Source: Kaistia adipata DSM 17808 (GTDB lineage: Bacteria > Pseudomonadota > Alphaproteobacteria > Rhizobiales > Kaistiaceae). From it: 64,000 bases of DNA. The stretch lies in assembly GCF_000423225.1 (NCBI RefSeq), contig NZ_KE383991.1, forward strand, positions 62,001 through 126,000. Direction: 5' to 3'. The notes beneath the pieces are model-generated. The model saw only the letters and a list, made by a program, of their open reading frames with translations. It was not told the origin of the DNA and made no database searches. The translations under genes and the position numbers were made by a program. Shown here in pieces: positions 45,326 to 53,618 of this stretch (position 1 is the first letter of the stretch; each line of letters starts with the position of its first letter).

Positions 45326-45866
45326 GTTCAATCCGGTATGTGGGCCCGTTCATGCCTTGAACGCAAAACCGCGCCGCTTCCGTCGCCGCCGGCCGAGAAA
45401 GTTTCCCCGCCGGACCGGCCCCTGCCCCGTCGCGGCGGGCGGATGCGGGGGGCGCCGTTCGGCGAGGCGCGACCCCGAAGACATGTCGCGACATCGAATT
45501 TCGACAATTCCGTGGCGACGGAGACGGACTATGCACAGTCCATGACCTTGCATCCGGCCCGTCGTCTCGCGCCGGGCCCGCCGCGCCGGAAACCGACAGC
45601 CGGCGCCCCCTCGAACCGCGAAAGGGGAAAGAACGGGGCCATACCGGCATTTTTCCGCCGCTGCGGGAAGGCATGGATGAGGTTCGCACCTCAGATCCGG
45701 CCCGGGATCAAAATGATCATTTCGGAACCGTGAGCCGTGTTGCAATTCTGGACTTTACTCAGCGGCTTGGATCGTGGACGGTATGCGCCGGAGAAATGAT
45801 CCTGCGCGCGGATCCTTGCGGGGAACAGAGGAGACCCGTCCGCGCGTCCATCTTGGAGGTTGATTG
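45326..45866. other. divergent intergenic region, efflux operon/orphan ATPase
   Basis: 541 bases. Elements seen: palindromes TGTCGCGACA near 45484 and AAATGATCATTT at 45711-45722, the second a candidate operator for the downstream ATPase gene. The reading frames here have no ribosome sites or family features, so I call no gene. Promoters for both flanking genes must lie inside. Confidence 0.6.
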
Positions 45867-46961
<1,095 letters not shown>

Positions 46962-47001
46962 GCTCGTCGCCGGAAACCGCTTCCGGCTACACCCGACACC
47001 G

Positions 47002-47033
47002 ACGCCCGGAAGGTTCGCCTTCCGGGCGTTTTT
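47002..47033 (+). terminator. Rho-independent terminator after the orphan ATPase
   Basis: A 12-bp perfect stem ACGCCCGGAAGG/CCTTCCGGGCGT with the stable loop TTCG is followed by TTTTT (47029-47033). Confidence 0.93.
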
Positions 47034-47212
47034 CATGCGCCATTCGTTAACGCTCGCGGCCTTTTCCGGGCCGGTTTGAACCGCTCACGGGCAGCCGTCT
47101 CGCCGCCCGAGTTGAGTTCCGGAAAAGGTTACTCTAAATAGAAGGTATTAACGGCCGACGCGGCTGCGACCGATTCCGGGCGCCTGCGCGACGAGACTAT
47201 CGAGGGACGCCC

Positions 47213-47692
47213 ATGCGCCTGACCCAGCAGACCAGCTATTCCATCCGCATCCTGCTCTATTGCGCCGCCAACCCGGACAGCAACAGCCGGATCAAGGACA
47301 TCGCCGCCACCTACAGCATCTCCGAGCTGCATCTCTTCAAGATCATGCACGTGCTCGTGGAGAGCGGCTTCGTCGAGACCATCCGCGGCCGCAATGGCGG
47401 CATCCGCCTCGCCCGCCCTGCCAACGCCATCTCGATCGGCGAGGTCGTGCGCGCGACGGAAAGCAATTTCTACCTGACCGACTGCTTCGACACCGCGAAC
47501 CGCGATTGCCCGCTCGTCGATTCCTGCGGCGTGAACCGGATTCTCGCCGAGGCGCTGCGCGCCTTCTTCGCCGTGCTCGACAGCTACACCATCGCGGATG
47601 TCGCCAAGGACCGCGGCCAGCTTCGCGGCCTGCTCGACCTCGACCCGATGCATTCGATGGTCACCGCCTCCTTCGCGCCGCAACCCTCCTGA
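47213..47692 (+). CDS. rirA: iron-responsive Rrf2-family regulator RirA
   Basis: A 159-residue Rrf2 regulator. The winged helix is MRLTQQTSYSIRILLYCAANPDSNSRIKDIAATYSISELHLFKIMHVLVESGFVETIRGRNGGIRL. An iron-sulfur region follows, with Cys91, Cys99 and Cys105 in TDCFDTANRDCPLVDSCGVN, the spacing known for RirA of Rhizobium and Agrobacterium. RirA with an intact cluster represses iron-uptake genes. The next genes, a secreted protein and TonB, carry a matching RirA-type box. It lies downstream of, but is separated by a terminator from, the orphan ATPase. Confidence 0.93.
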   Translation: MRLTQQTSYSIRILLYCAANPDSNSRIKDIAATYSISELHLFKIMHVLVESGFVETIRGRNGGIRLARPANAISIGEVVRATESNFYLTDCFDTANRDCPLVDSCGVNRILAEALRAFFAVLDSYTIADVAKDRGQLRGLLDLDPMHSMVTASFAPQPS

Positions 47693-47717
47693 GTTGTGGC
47701 GATCTCCACTTTATAGT

Positions 47718-47732
47718 TGACTTCAAGCCTCA
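47718..47732 (+). promoter_or_regulatory. RirA-type iron-responsive operator (IRO box)
   Basis: TGACTTCAAGCCTCA is a perfect TGA-N9-TCA, the rhizobial IRO consensus recognised by RirA. The preceding T makes TTGACT, a good -35 element, with AT-rich TATTTTAAAT downstream as a possible -10. The operator would overlap the -35 region of the promoter for the 47808 gene and tonB. Confidence 0.75.
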
Positions 47733-47807
47733 TATTTTAAATAGCTGCACATGCGGCCCTCATCGTCGAACGATGGCGCCGGCTTCCATCGCGAGACGGA
47801 GTGGACC

Positions 47808-48284
47808 ATGTCAGTTTCGAGCGGCCGGGCGCGGTCGGGCCTCATCCAGAGTTTGACCTGCGCCGCCCTCCTGGCGACCGGCGCCAGCGCGGCCCGGGCG
47901 CAGGACGCGGCGGAAGCCGCGAGCGCGCCGGGCGCCGGCAGGATTGCCATCGAACTCAATGGTGCGGAAGCCAACGGCCCGGCCTGCCGCCTCTCCTTCG
48001 TCGTCGCCAACGGCCTCGCGCAGTCGATCGACGACATGGCGCTGGAACTGGTGCTGTTCGACAGGGATGGTCGCGTCGACCGCTTCGTCATCGTCCGCAC
48101 CGCCAAGATCCCCGCCGGCAAGAGCCGCGTCCGCCGGTTCGACATGCCCGAGACCGCCTGCCCGTCGATCGCCCGCATCCTCGTCAACGACGTCAAGGAA
48201 TGCGCCGGCGCCGGCCTGGATCCAAGCGGCTGCGCCGACAGCATCGACGTCACCACCCGCACCGACATCCGGTTCGAGAACTGA
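47808..48284 (+). CDS. secreted small conserved protein of the tonB unit
   Basis: 158 residues with a Sec signal peptide (SGLIQSLTCAALLATGASAARA, cut before QDAAEAA). The mature domain is about 120 residues and contains four or more cysteines (PACRLSFVV, ETACPSIARI, VKECAGAGLDPSGCADSI), likely disulfide-bonded in the periplasm. I do not recognise a named enzyme family. ATG 47808 has GGAG six bases upstream. It lies 25 bases before tonB and behind the IRO box, suggesting a role in iron or siderophore uptake. Confidence 0.8.
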   Translation: MSVSSGRARSGLIQSLTCAALLATGASAARAQDAAEAASAPGAGRIAIELNGAEANGPACRLSFVVANGLAQSIDDMALELVLFDRDGRVDRFVIVRTAKIPAGKSRVRRFDMPETACPSIARILVNDVKECAGAGLDPSGCADSIDVTTRTDIRFEN

Positions 48285-48309
48285 TGGCTGCGTGACACGG
48301 GGCTGGGCG

Positions 48310-49455
48310 ATGAACTTTCGGCGCGCATCCTGGGTCTGGGCCCTCGTCCTGTCGATCGCGGCGCACGGCGCCGTGGTCGCAGCGTTCACGCCCGATGCCG
48401 ACGACATCGCCGAGGCCGGCAGCGGCGCCGGCAGCCAGGTCGAGGGTTCGATCGACGCGGTGCTCGGTACCGATGTCGAATTCGAGGATCTCGTCAGCGA
48501 GGAGCTGAAGCCGGCGCTCGACACGGAGATCGCCGCCGCCGCCCGGCCGATGACGCTGGCCGCCCTCGCGCCCGTGCCCGTCGAGATCGCCCCGGCCGCG
48601 ATGGAGACGCCCGCCGCCATCGCCCCCGCGCCGGCCGCCGAGCTCCAGCCGAGCGAGCCCGACAGCACCGTCGCCCCGACGCTCGCCGCCGACATCGCCG
48701 CCGCGCCGATCGAGAGCGACCTGGCAGCCGCGCCGGTCGAGACACCGCCTGAAATCACCCCGACCGAGACGCGGACCGCCAGCCAGCCGGCGGAAGTGAA
48801 GCCGGTCGAGACGCCGCCGGCGCCGACCGGGATCAAGCCCGTCGAGGCGAAGCTCGCCGAGGCGACCCCGGTCGAAACCAAGCCCGTCGAGACCAAGCCG
48901 ATCGAAGCGAAGCCCATCGAGCCCGAACTGGAAGAAACCACGACCGCGGAGAAGCCGGTCGAGAAGCCCGAGCCGAAGAAGCCGACCAAGGAAAAAACGC
49001 AGCGCGTCGAAAAGGCAGAGAAGGCCAAGAAGACGCAGAAGGCCGAAGCACCGAAGCGCGGCAATGCCGAGGCGGAAAGCCGCGCCGGCGCCGCCAACGC
49101 GGACCAGACCGCGACGGCGCGCGACAACGGCACCGGCCGGTCGCGCGAGGCCGGCGCCGGCGCCGCTGCCAACTCCAACTACAAGGGCAAGGTGCAGTCG
49201 GCCATCCGCCGCCACACGCGCACGCCGTCCAAGGCGGCCCGCATGGGCATCACCGGCCGCGCGCTGGTGAGCTTCACCGTGCAGCCCTCCGGCGCCGCCA
49301 AGAACATCGTGCTGGCGAGCAGTTCCGGCAACGCGCTGCTCGACAATGCCGCGCTGGCGGCCGTGCGCCAGGCCTCGCCCTTCCCGCGAATGCCCGAGGG
49401 CATGGCGCAGATCAGCCTGACCGCGCCGATCATCTTCGAGAGCAAGCGCCGCTGA
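48310..49455 (+). CDS. tonB: TonB family protein (energy transducer)
   Basis: 381 residues. The N-terminal membrane span WVWALVLSIAAHGAVVAAF contains the His19 that corresponds to the functional His20 of E. coli TonB. A very long periplasmic spacer rich in Pro, Glu, Ala and Lys (about residues 50-285, with PVETKPVETKPIEAKPIEPE repeats) follows. The C-terminal TonB domain (YKGKVQSAIRRHTRTPSKAARMGITGRALVSFTVQPSGAAKNIVLASSSGNALLDNAALAAVRQA) closes the protein. It transmits proton-motive energy to outer-membrane receptors. ExbB/ExbD genes are not in the window after it. ATG 48310 is favoured. Confidence 0.93.
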   Translation: MNFRRASWVWALVLSIAAHGAVVAAFTPDADDIAEAGSGAGSQVEGSIDAVLGTDVEFEDLVSEELKPALDTEIAAAARPMTLAALAPVPVEIAPAAMETPAAIAPAPAAELQPSEPDSTVAPTLAADIAAAPIESDLAAAPVETPPEITPTETRTASQPAEVKPVETPPAPTGIKPVEAKLAEATPVETKPVETKPIEAKPIEPELEETTTAEKPVEKPEPKKPTKEKTQRVEKAEKAKKTQKAEAPKRGNAEAESRAGAANADQTATARDNGTGRSREAGAGAAANSNYKGKVQSAIRRHTRTPSKAARMGITGRALVSFTVQPSGAAKNIVLASSSGNALLDNAALAAVRQASPFPRMPEGMAQISLTAPIIFESKRR

Positions 49456-49536
49456 GGCGCTGCCTCCCCCTTCCGACCCGCTTGACGGCGGCGCTCAGAT
49501 AGCCCGACACTCCTTCGGAAACGGAGGCGTGAGGCC

Positions 49537-50043
49537 ATGGAAGCGCGCGAAGTTCTCGGAAGGACTCGCCTGTTCGCCGATGTCCTGTCGGCGCTCCAGC
49601 TCGACGACCTGGCCGCCAAATGCCGGGTCTATGACGTCGGCCCCGGCCGCGTTCTGATGGCCGAGGGCGATTTCGGCACATCGATGTTCATCATCATCGA
49701 GGGCAAGGTCGACGTCACCATCGCCGGCACCCGCCATCCCAACCGCGAGGTCGCGATGCTCGTCGCCGGCGACATCTTCGGCGAGATCTCGCTGATGACC
49801 GGGGCGCGCCGCGCCGCGACCGTGACGACCATCGAGCGCACGCGGGTGGTCGAGATCTCCAAGGTGGCGCTAGAAGGCGTGCTCGCCGATGCCCCCGAAC
49901 TCGTCGAGAAGCTCGGCGCCTTCCTGGCCAAGCGCCGGGCGGAACTGGAACAGATCATCGGCGACGAGCACGCGCACCGCATCCTCGGCATCCGCACCGA
50001 CGAAATCGTCGAGGCGATGCGGAAACTGTTCGGCCGCGGCTGA
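49537..50043 (+). CDS. cyclic nucleotide-binding domain protein
   Basis: 168 residues consisting almost only of a cNMP-binding fold. The phosphate-binding cassette FGEISLMTGARRAATVTT keeps the Glu and Arg needed for cAMP/cGMP. The C-terminal helix region (LAKRRAELEQIIGDEHAHRILGIRTDEIVEAMRKLF) has no recognisable helix-turn-helix, so it is not a complete CRP. It may be a stand-alone sensor or protein-interaction module. A good GGAGG precedes the ATG. A CHASE2 adenylate cyclase is encoded 3.6 kb away. Confidence 0.9.
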   Translation: MEAREVLGRTRLFADVLSALQLDDLAAKCRVYDVGPGRVLMAEGDFGTSMFIIIEGKVDVTIAGTRHPNREVAMLVAGDIFGEISLMTGARRAATVTTIERTRVVEISKVALEGVLADAPELVEKLGAFLAKRRAELEQIIGDEHAHRILGIRTDEIVEAMRKLFGRG

Positions 50044-50074
50044 CCCGCCTGCCCTCCCCCTCGGATGCCGGAGA

Positions 50075-50881
50075 CTAGGGCCGGGGGATGTTCTCGCAGC
50101 CGCCGTTGCAGCAATTGGAATCGCCGCAGGGATTGGGGCGCGGATCGACCGGCGGCCGCAGGTTGATGTCGTTGGTGACGTCGGTGCGGCCATTGCCACC
50201 GCCGCGCAGCTTCTCCGGGAACGGCAGGAAGCTGTCGCCATAGAGCGGATAGGGCACGACGCCGGTGACGCGGATCAGCGAGCCGTCCCAGGTGATCGGC
50301 CCCTCGACCCGGCCGCCCTTGCGGATGCGGAGCGTCTTGCCAGGCTTGTCGAGGTTGACGACACGCCCGCCCGGCAGGGTGATCACCAGCTTGCCCTCGA
50401 CCAGGACGATGACGGATTCGTCCGGCCCGACGATGGTGTCGTAGATCGTGCCGCGCACGCCGATCGTCGCGACCGGCGTCTTCAACTGGTAGCTGCGCGG
50501 ATCGGACGAGCCGGAAACGAAGCGGAAGATGCCCTTGGTGGCGCGCAGCGCGATGTCGTTGCGGGAACGGGCGGGATCGTAGACGAAGCGATCCAGCGTG
50601 ATGTCGGAGCCGGGCCCGACATTCATGCTCGTCTCGTCCAAGAACAGCAATTGCGCGGTCGAGTCGCGGCCGGTGCGGACCCGCTGGTTCTGCACGAGCG
50701 GATCGCGCACCGCCATCGGCCGCGCGGAGCCGCCGACGAGGGCCTCGACCTGGTTATGGATGGCGCCGGCGCGTCCGATCAGCGTCTCGGCGGCCGAGGC
50801 CGGCGCGGCCAGCCCGGCGATTGCCAGCCCCGCGATGCCCATGGCGGCCACGGCGGTTCGTACAAGACGACCGATACCCAT
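50075..50881 (-). CDS. secreted FecR domain protein
   Basis: 268 residues with a signal peptide (VAAMGIAGLAIAGLAAPASA). The FecR fold (NQRVRTGRDSTAQLLFLDETSMNVGPGSDITLDRFVYDP, GIFRFVSGSSDPRSYQLKTPVATIGVRGTIYDT) is complete. The C-terminal tail is Asn/Pro/Cys-rich (PNPCGDSNCCNGGCENIP), with cysteines that may crosslink. It lacks the cytosolic N-terminus of signalling FecR proteins, so it is an envelope protein rather than a sigma regulator. Such FecR proteins often occur with CHASE2 cyclases. Divergent from the TPR/barrel gene. Confidence 0.9.
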   Translation of the reverse strand: MGIGRLVRTAVAAMGIAGLAIAGLAAPASAAETLIGRAGAIHNQVEALVGGSARPMAVRDPLVQNQRVRTGRDSTAQLLFLDETSMNVGPGSDITLDRFVYDPARSRNDIALRATKGIFRFVSGSSDPRSYQLKTPVATIGVRGTIYDTIVGPDESVIVLVEGKLVITLPGGRVVNLDKPGKTLRIRKGGRVEGPITWDGSLIRVTGVVPYPLYGDSFLPFPEKLRGGGNGRTDVTNDINLRPPVDPRPNPCGDSNCCNGGCENIPRP

Positions 50882-51121
50882 GCTGCGCCTCCCGGCTTCG
50901 TGTCCCTATTCGTCGCGATCTTCGCACCGCGCGCGCGGCAAACCAAGGTCGTGCGATGCATCCCTCGGCCAAGGGAGCGTGAAGAACCCGCTTTTTCCCG
51001 GATCGTGATCAATCTGCACCTTGTCGAGGCAAAGTCATGCCGACCCCGCTTCGCTGGTTGCGGGACCGCGCCTTCAATCCTAGTCTCGGCGGATCACATT
51101 CAGTGTCCGGGGCGTCGAAGC

Positions 51122-52273
51122 TTGAAGCGTTTTCTACTCTCCGCTGCATTGGCCGTCATCGCCACCACTTCGGGTGTCGATGGATCGACGGCGCGTGCAT
51201 CGGACGACGTGGCGCAGGCTTCGCTCTCCGCCGCCTATCAGCGCGTGCTCGCCGACCCGACCGACACCGCGGCGAACATGGAATATGGCCGCCTCGCCGA
51301 GGCCGCCGGCCAGCCGCGCAAGGCGCTCGCCACCTATGAGCGCGTCCTGCTCTACGATCCCGACAATGAAGAGGCGATGGCGGCGATGGTCCGTATCCGC
51401 CGGCTCCTGCAGCCGGACAGGACGCTGATCACCTTCGAGACCGGCTTCGGCTACGAGAGCAATCCGCTGCAGCGCAACACCGACCTCGAAAGCTCGCTGA
51501 AGGCCTACGCCAACGCGGTGATCGACGACGAACGCCGCTTCGGCGACACGCGCTGGCGCACGCTGATGACCGGCAATGTCGAGTATTTCACCGACGTCAG
51601 CGATCTCGACTACGGCTATATCGGCGCCGTCACCGGCCCGGTCCTCGACGTCTCGCCCCGCTTCACCGCCAATCCGTTCGCCGGCGGCGGCGTCTCGCTG
51701 CTCGACAACAGCTATTACTATTCCGAAGCCATCGCCGGCATGCAGTTCGAGGGCTACCTGCAGGGCGCCTATCAGCTGATGCGGGTCCGCACCGGCTATC
51801 GCAGCTTCGGCGACCAGTCGGTCTCCTCCGACGGCTTCTACGCCGACGCGATCGCGCGCTGGTCCGTCCCCACCGTCGTGACCGACGACGACGTGCTGGT
51901 GCTGACGCCGCATGTGCGCTGGAGCAACATCGACGGCATCGACATCGGCCCCGACCCGGATGACATCATCAAGCCCGGCCGCTATTTCGCCTGGGGCGGC
52001 CGCGTCGACTATTACTGGAAGGTCGAGGACTGGCTGACGCTCGGCGCCGGCGTCGACGTCACCCAGACCCTCTACCGCGACCTCTACACCCCCGACGGCG
52101 ACAAGCGCGACGACGTCCTGGTCGAGCCGATCGCCAGCGCCGTGTTCAACCGCGCCCTCGGCATGCAGACCGACCTCGCCTTCGACTATCGCTTCCAGTG
52201 GAACGACTCGAACGACGCGGACCGCGATTTCGAGAACCACATCGTCACGGCCCGGATCGTGACGCGGTTCTGA
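51122..52273 (+). CDS. TPR-containing outer-membrane beta-barrel protein (surface lipoprotein assembly modifier-like)
   Basis: About 383 residues. A Sec signal is followed by a short TPR region (about residues 30-100: AAYQRVLADPTDTAANMEYGRLAEAAGQPRKALATYERVLLYDPDNEEA). The C-terminal part alternates aromatic strands typical of a beta-barrel (FETGFGYESNPLQRNTD, RYFAWGGRVDYYWKVEDWLTLGAGVDVTQT) and ends in Phe (ARIVTRF), as many outer-membrane proteins do. The start is TTG 51122, giving MKRFLLSAALAVIA. It resembles DUF560/Slam-like proteins. Adjacent to the FecR gene. Confidence 0.82.
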   Translation: MKRFLLSAALAVIATTSGVDGSTARASDDVAQASLSAAYQRVLADPTDTAANMEYGRLAEAAGQPRKALATYERVLLYDPDNEEAMAAMVRIRRLLQPDRTLITFETGFGYESNPLQRNTDLESSLKAYANAVIDDERRFGDTRWRTLMTGNVEYFTDVSDLDYGYIGAVTGPVLDVSPRFTANPFAGGGVSLLDNSYYYSEAIAGMQFEGYLQGAYQLMRVRTGYRSFGDQSVSSDGFYADAIARWSVPTVVTDDDVLVLTPHVRWSNIDGIDIGPDPDDIIKPGRYFAWGGRVDYYWKVEDWLTLGAGVDVTQTLYRDLYTPDGDKRDDVLVEPIASAVFNRALGMQTDLAFDYRFQWNDSNDADRDFENHIVTARIVTRF

Positions 52274-52341
52274 GCGGCCCATCCGCCTCGGCCCGGCTGG
52301 GCCGACCTTACAATGCCTCCCGAACGATGATGGAGAATGCC

Positions 52342-53142
52342 ATGACGCCCATGACCGTGGACGGGAGGGTTTTCCGCCTGGGCGTGTCGACGCTGGCCGA
52401 CACGCCGCGTGAACGCCTCGACGCCGAGGCCGCGGAAATCTATCAGATCTTCGCCGAACGCGAGCGCGAGTTCGGATTTGGTCCGAATGTTCTCGTCGAA
52501 TACCCCCCGATCGCGGATCCGCAGGCAAGCCCCTTCCTCGCCGATCCCGCCGGCCATGTCGCGGCGCGCCTGGCCGAGCTCGAAGCGGAAGGCCCGATCT
52601 CCCGGGTCGTCGTGCTGACGACCTTCGGCCAGCAGCTGCTCGCGCCCCTCGGCGCGTCGGGCTTCGTGTCGGCCAGGATCGACATGCCGGCCGGCCCGGA
52701 TCACACCTACGCCTTCACGCTGGATCGCGCCGTCGAGGGAGAGCCGGCTCGCGTGCTCTATCTCGAGGCGGTCGACGAGGCGGACGAGAAGATCCGCCCC
52801 ACCTTCGTGCTCCGGCTCGTCGACGGCGAGGGCCAGCTCCGCGGCGGCGCCTGCGGCGCCGTCCACATGCGCGACGGCAGGCGCTATGCCTATCTGGCGA
52901 TGCTGACGCTTGTCCCGGGACTACCTCCCTCGACAGGCACCCGCCTTGCCATGGCCATGCTCGACAGCCTGCGCTCGCAGGGGGTCGCCGTCGTGCATCT
53001 CGGCACGCAGACCGCCGGCCGCTTCTACGAAAAGCTCGGCTTCCGGGTGACGCACCGCCTGGTGGAAGGCCTGCGGACCCGGCTCTCCGGCGATGGGCGG
53101 CAGGTCAACGACGATCTCGTGATGCTCAGCCTCGAGCTCTAG
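52342..53142 (+). CDS. GNAT-like acetyltransferase protein
   Basis: 266 residues. The C-terminal half has a GNAT-like acetyl-CoA region: AYLAMLTLVPGLPPSTGTRLAMAMLDSLRSQGVAVVHLGTQTAGRFYEKLGFRVTHR. The N-terminal half (EIYQIFAEREREFGFGPNVLVEYPP, VVVLTTFGQQLLAPLGASGF) is not recognised. Start ATG 52342 has GGAG six bases upstream; earlier in-frame ATGs at 52327 and 52330 lack one. Its end overlaps the convergent DUF3307 gene by four bases. Confidence 0.78.
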   Translation: MTPMTVDGRVFRLGVSTLADTPRERLDAEAAEIYQIFAEREREFGFGPNVLVEYPPIADPQASPFLADPAGHVAARLAELEAEGPISRVVVLTTFGQQLLAPLGASGFVSARIDMPAGPDHTYAFTLDRAVEGEPARVLYLEAVDEADEKIRPTFVLRLVDGEGQLRGGACGAVHMRDGRRYAYLAMLTLVPGLPPSTGTRLAMAMLDSLRSQGVAVVHLGTQTAGRFYEKLGFRVTHRLVEGLRTRLSGDGRQVNDDLVMLSLEL

Positions 53143-53531
53143 GCACCCGCCACCAGCAGGACCAGCGTCATACCCAGATAGGTGATCTGGTGCGCGAACT
53201 GGTCGAGCCCCATCGCCCACCAATATTGCTTGTCCTTGATCTCCCAGCCGTGCCGGGTGGTGATGTCATTCTTCAGCCAGTCGATGTGGTAGTGCAGCAC
53301 GAATTCGGAGGCGAGCACGGCCACGGCGACGCCCAGCGTCGTCGGCAGGACCAGGAAGACGGGGATCGAGCCGACGACATGGATGCCGGCATGGATCAGG
53401 CCATCCGGGTGTCCGTATCGTCCCTTGTTCTGCAGCTGATTGGCGGTCTGCAGGAAGAAGTCACAAATGACATGCTTGACCTGGAAGACCGCCAGGGCGG
53501 CCAGAGCTGCGAACGTCGGATCGATCAACAC
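53139..53531 (-). CDS. DUF3307 family membrane protein
   Basis: A 130-residue integral membrane protein with about four hydrophobic segments. The conserved DUF3307 pattern is AVFQVKHVICDFFLQT near the start, GLIHAGIHVVGSIPVF in the middle and FVLHYHIDWLKNDITTRHGW later. His/Asp residues within membrane segments are conserved in the family, whose function is unknown. The start is GTG 53531, or TTG one codon later with better ribosome-site spacing. Confidence 0.88.
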   Translation of the reverse strand: MLIDPTFAALAALAVFQVKHVICDFFLQTANQLQNKGRYGHPDGLIHAGIHVVGSIPVFLVLPTTLGVAVAVLASEFVLHYHIDWLKNDITTRHGWEIKDKQYWWAMGLDQFAHQITYLGMTLVLLVAGA

Positions 53532-53618
53532 GGCCCTCCGGACTGCTGCCGTACCCGCGTCACGGGCCGGACTTCGACCGAATCTTGCAGATTTGGGCAG
53601 CGCAGCCTGTGACGCCGG

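Noticed and set aside
45326-45866. short open frames in the efflux/orphan-ATPase gap
   Set aside because: No ribosome sites, no hydrophobic or family pattern, and Arg/Pro-rich composition.
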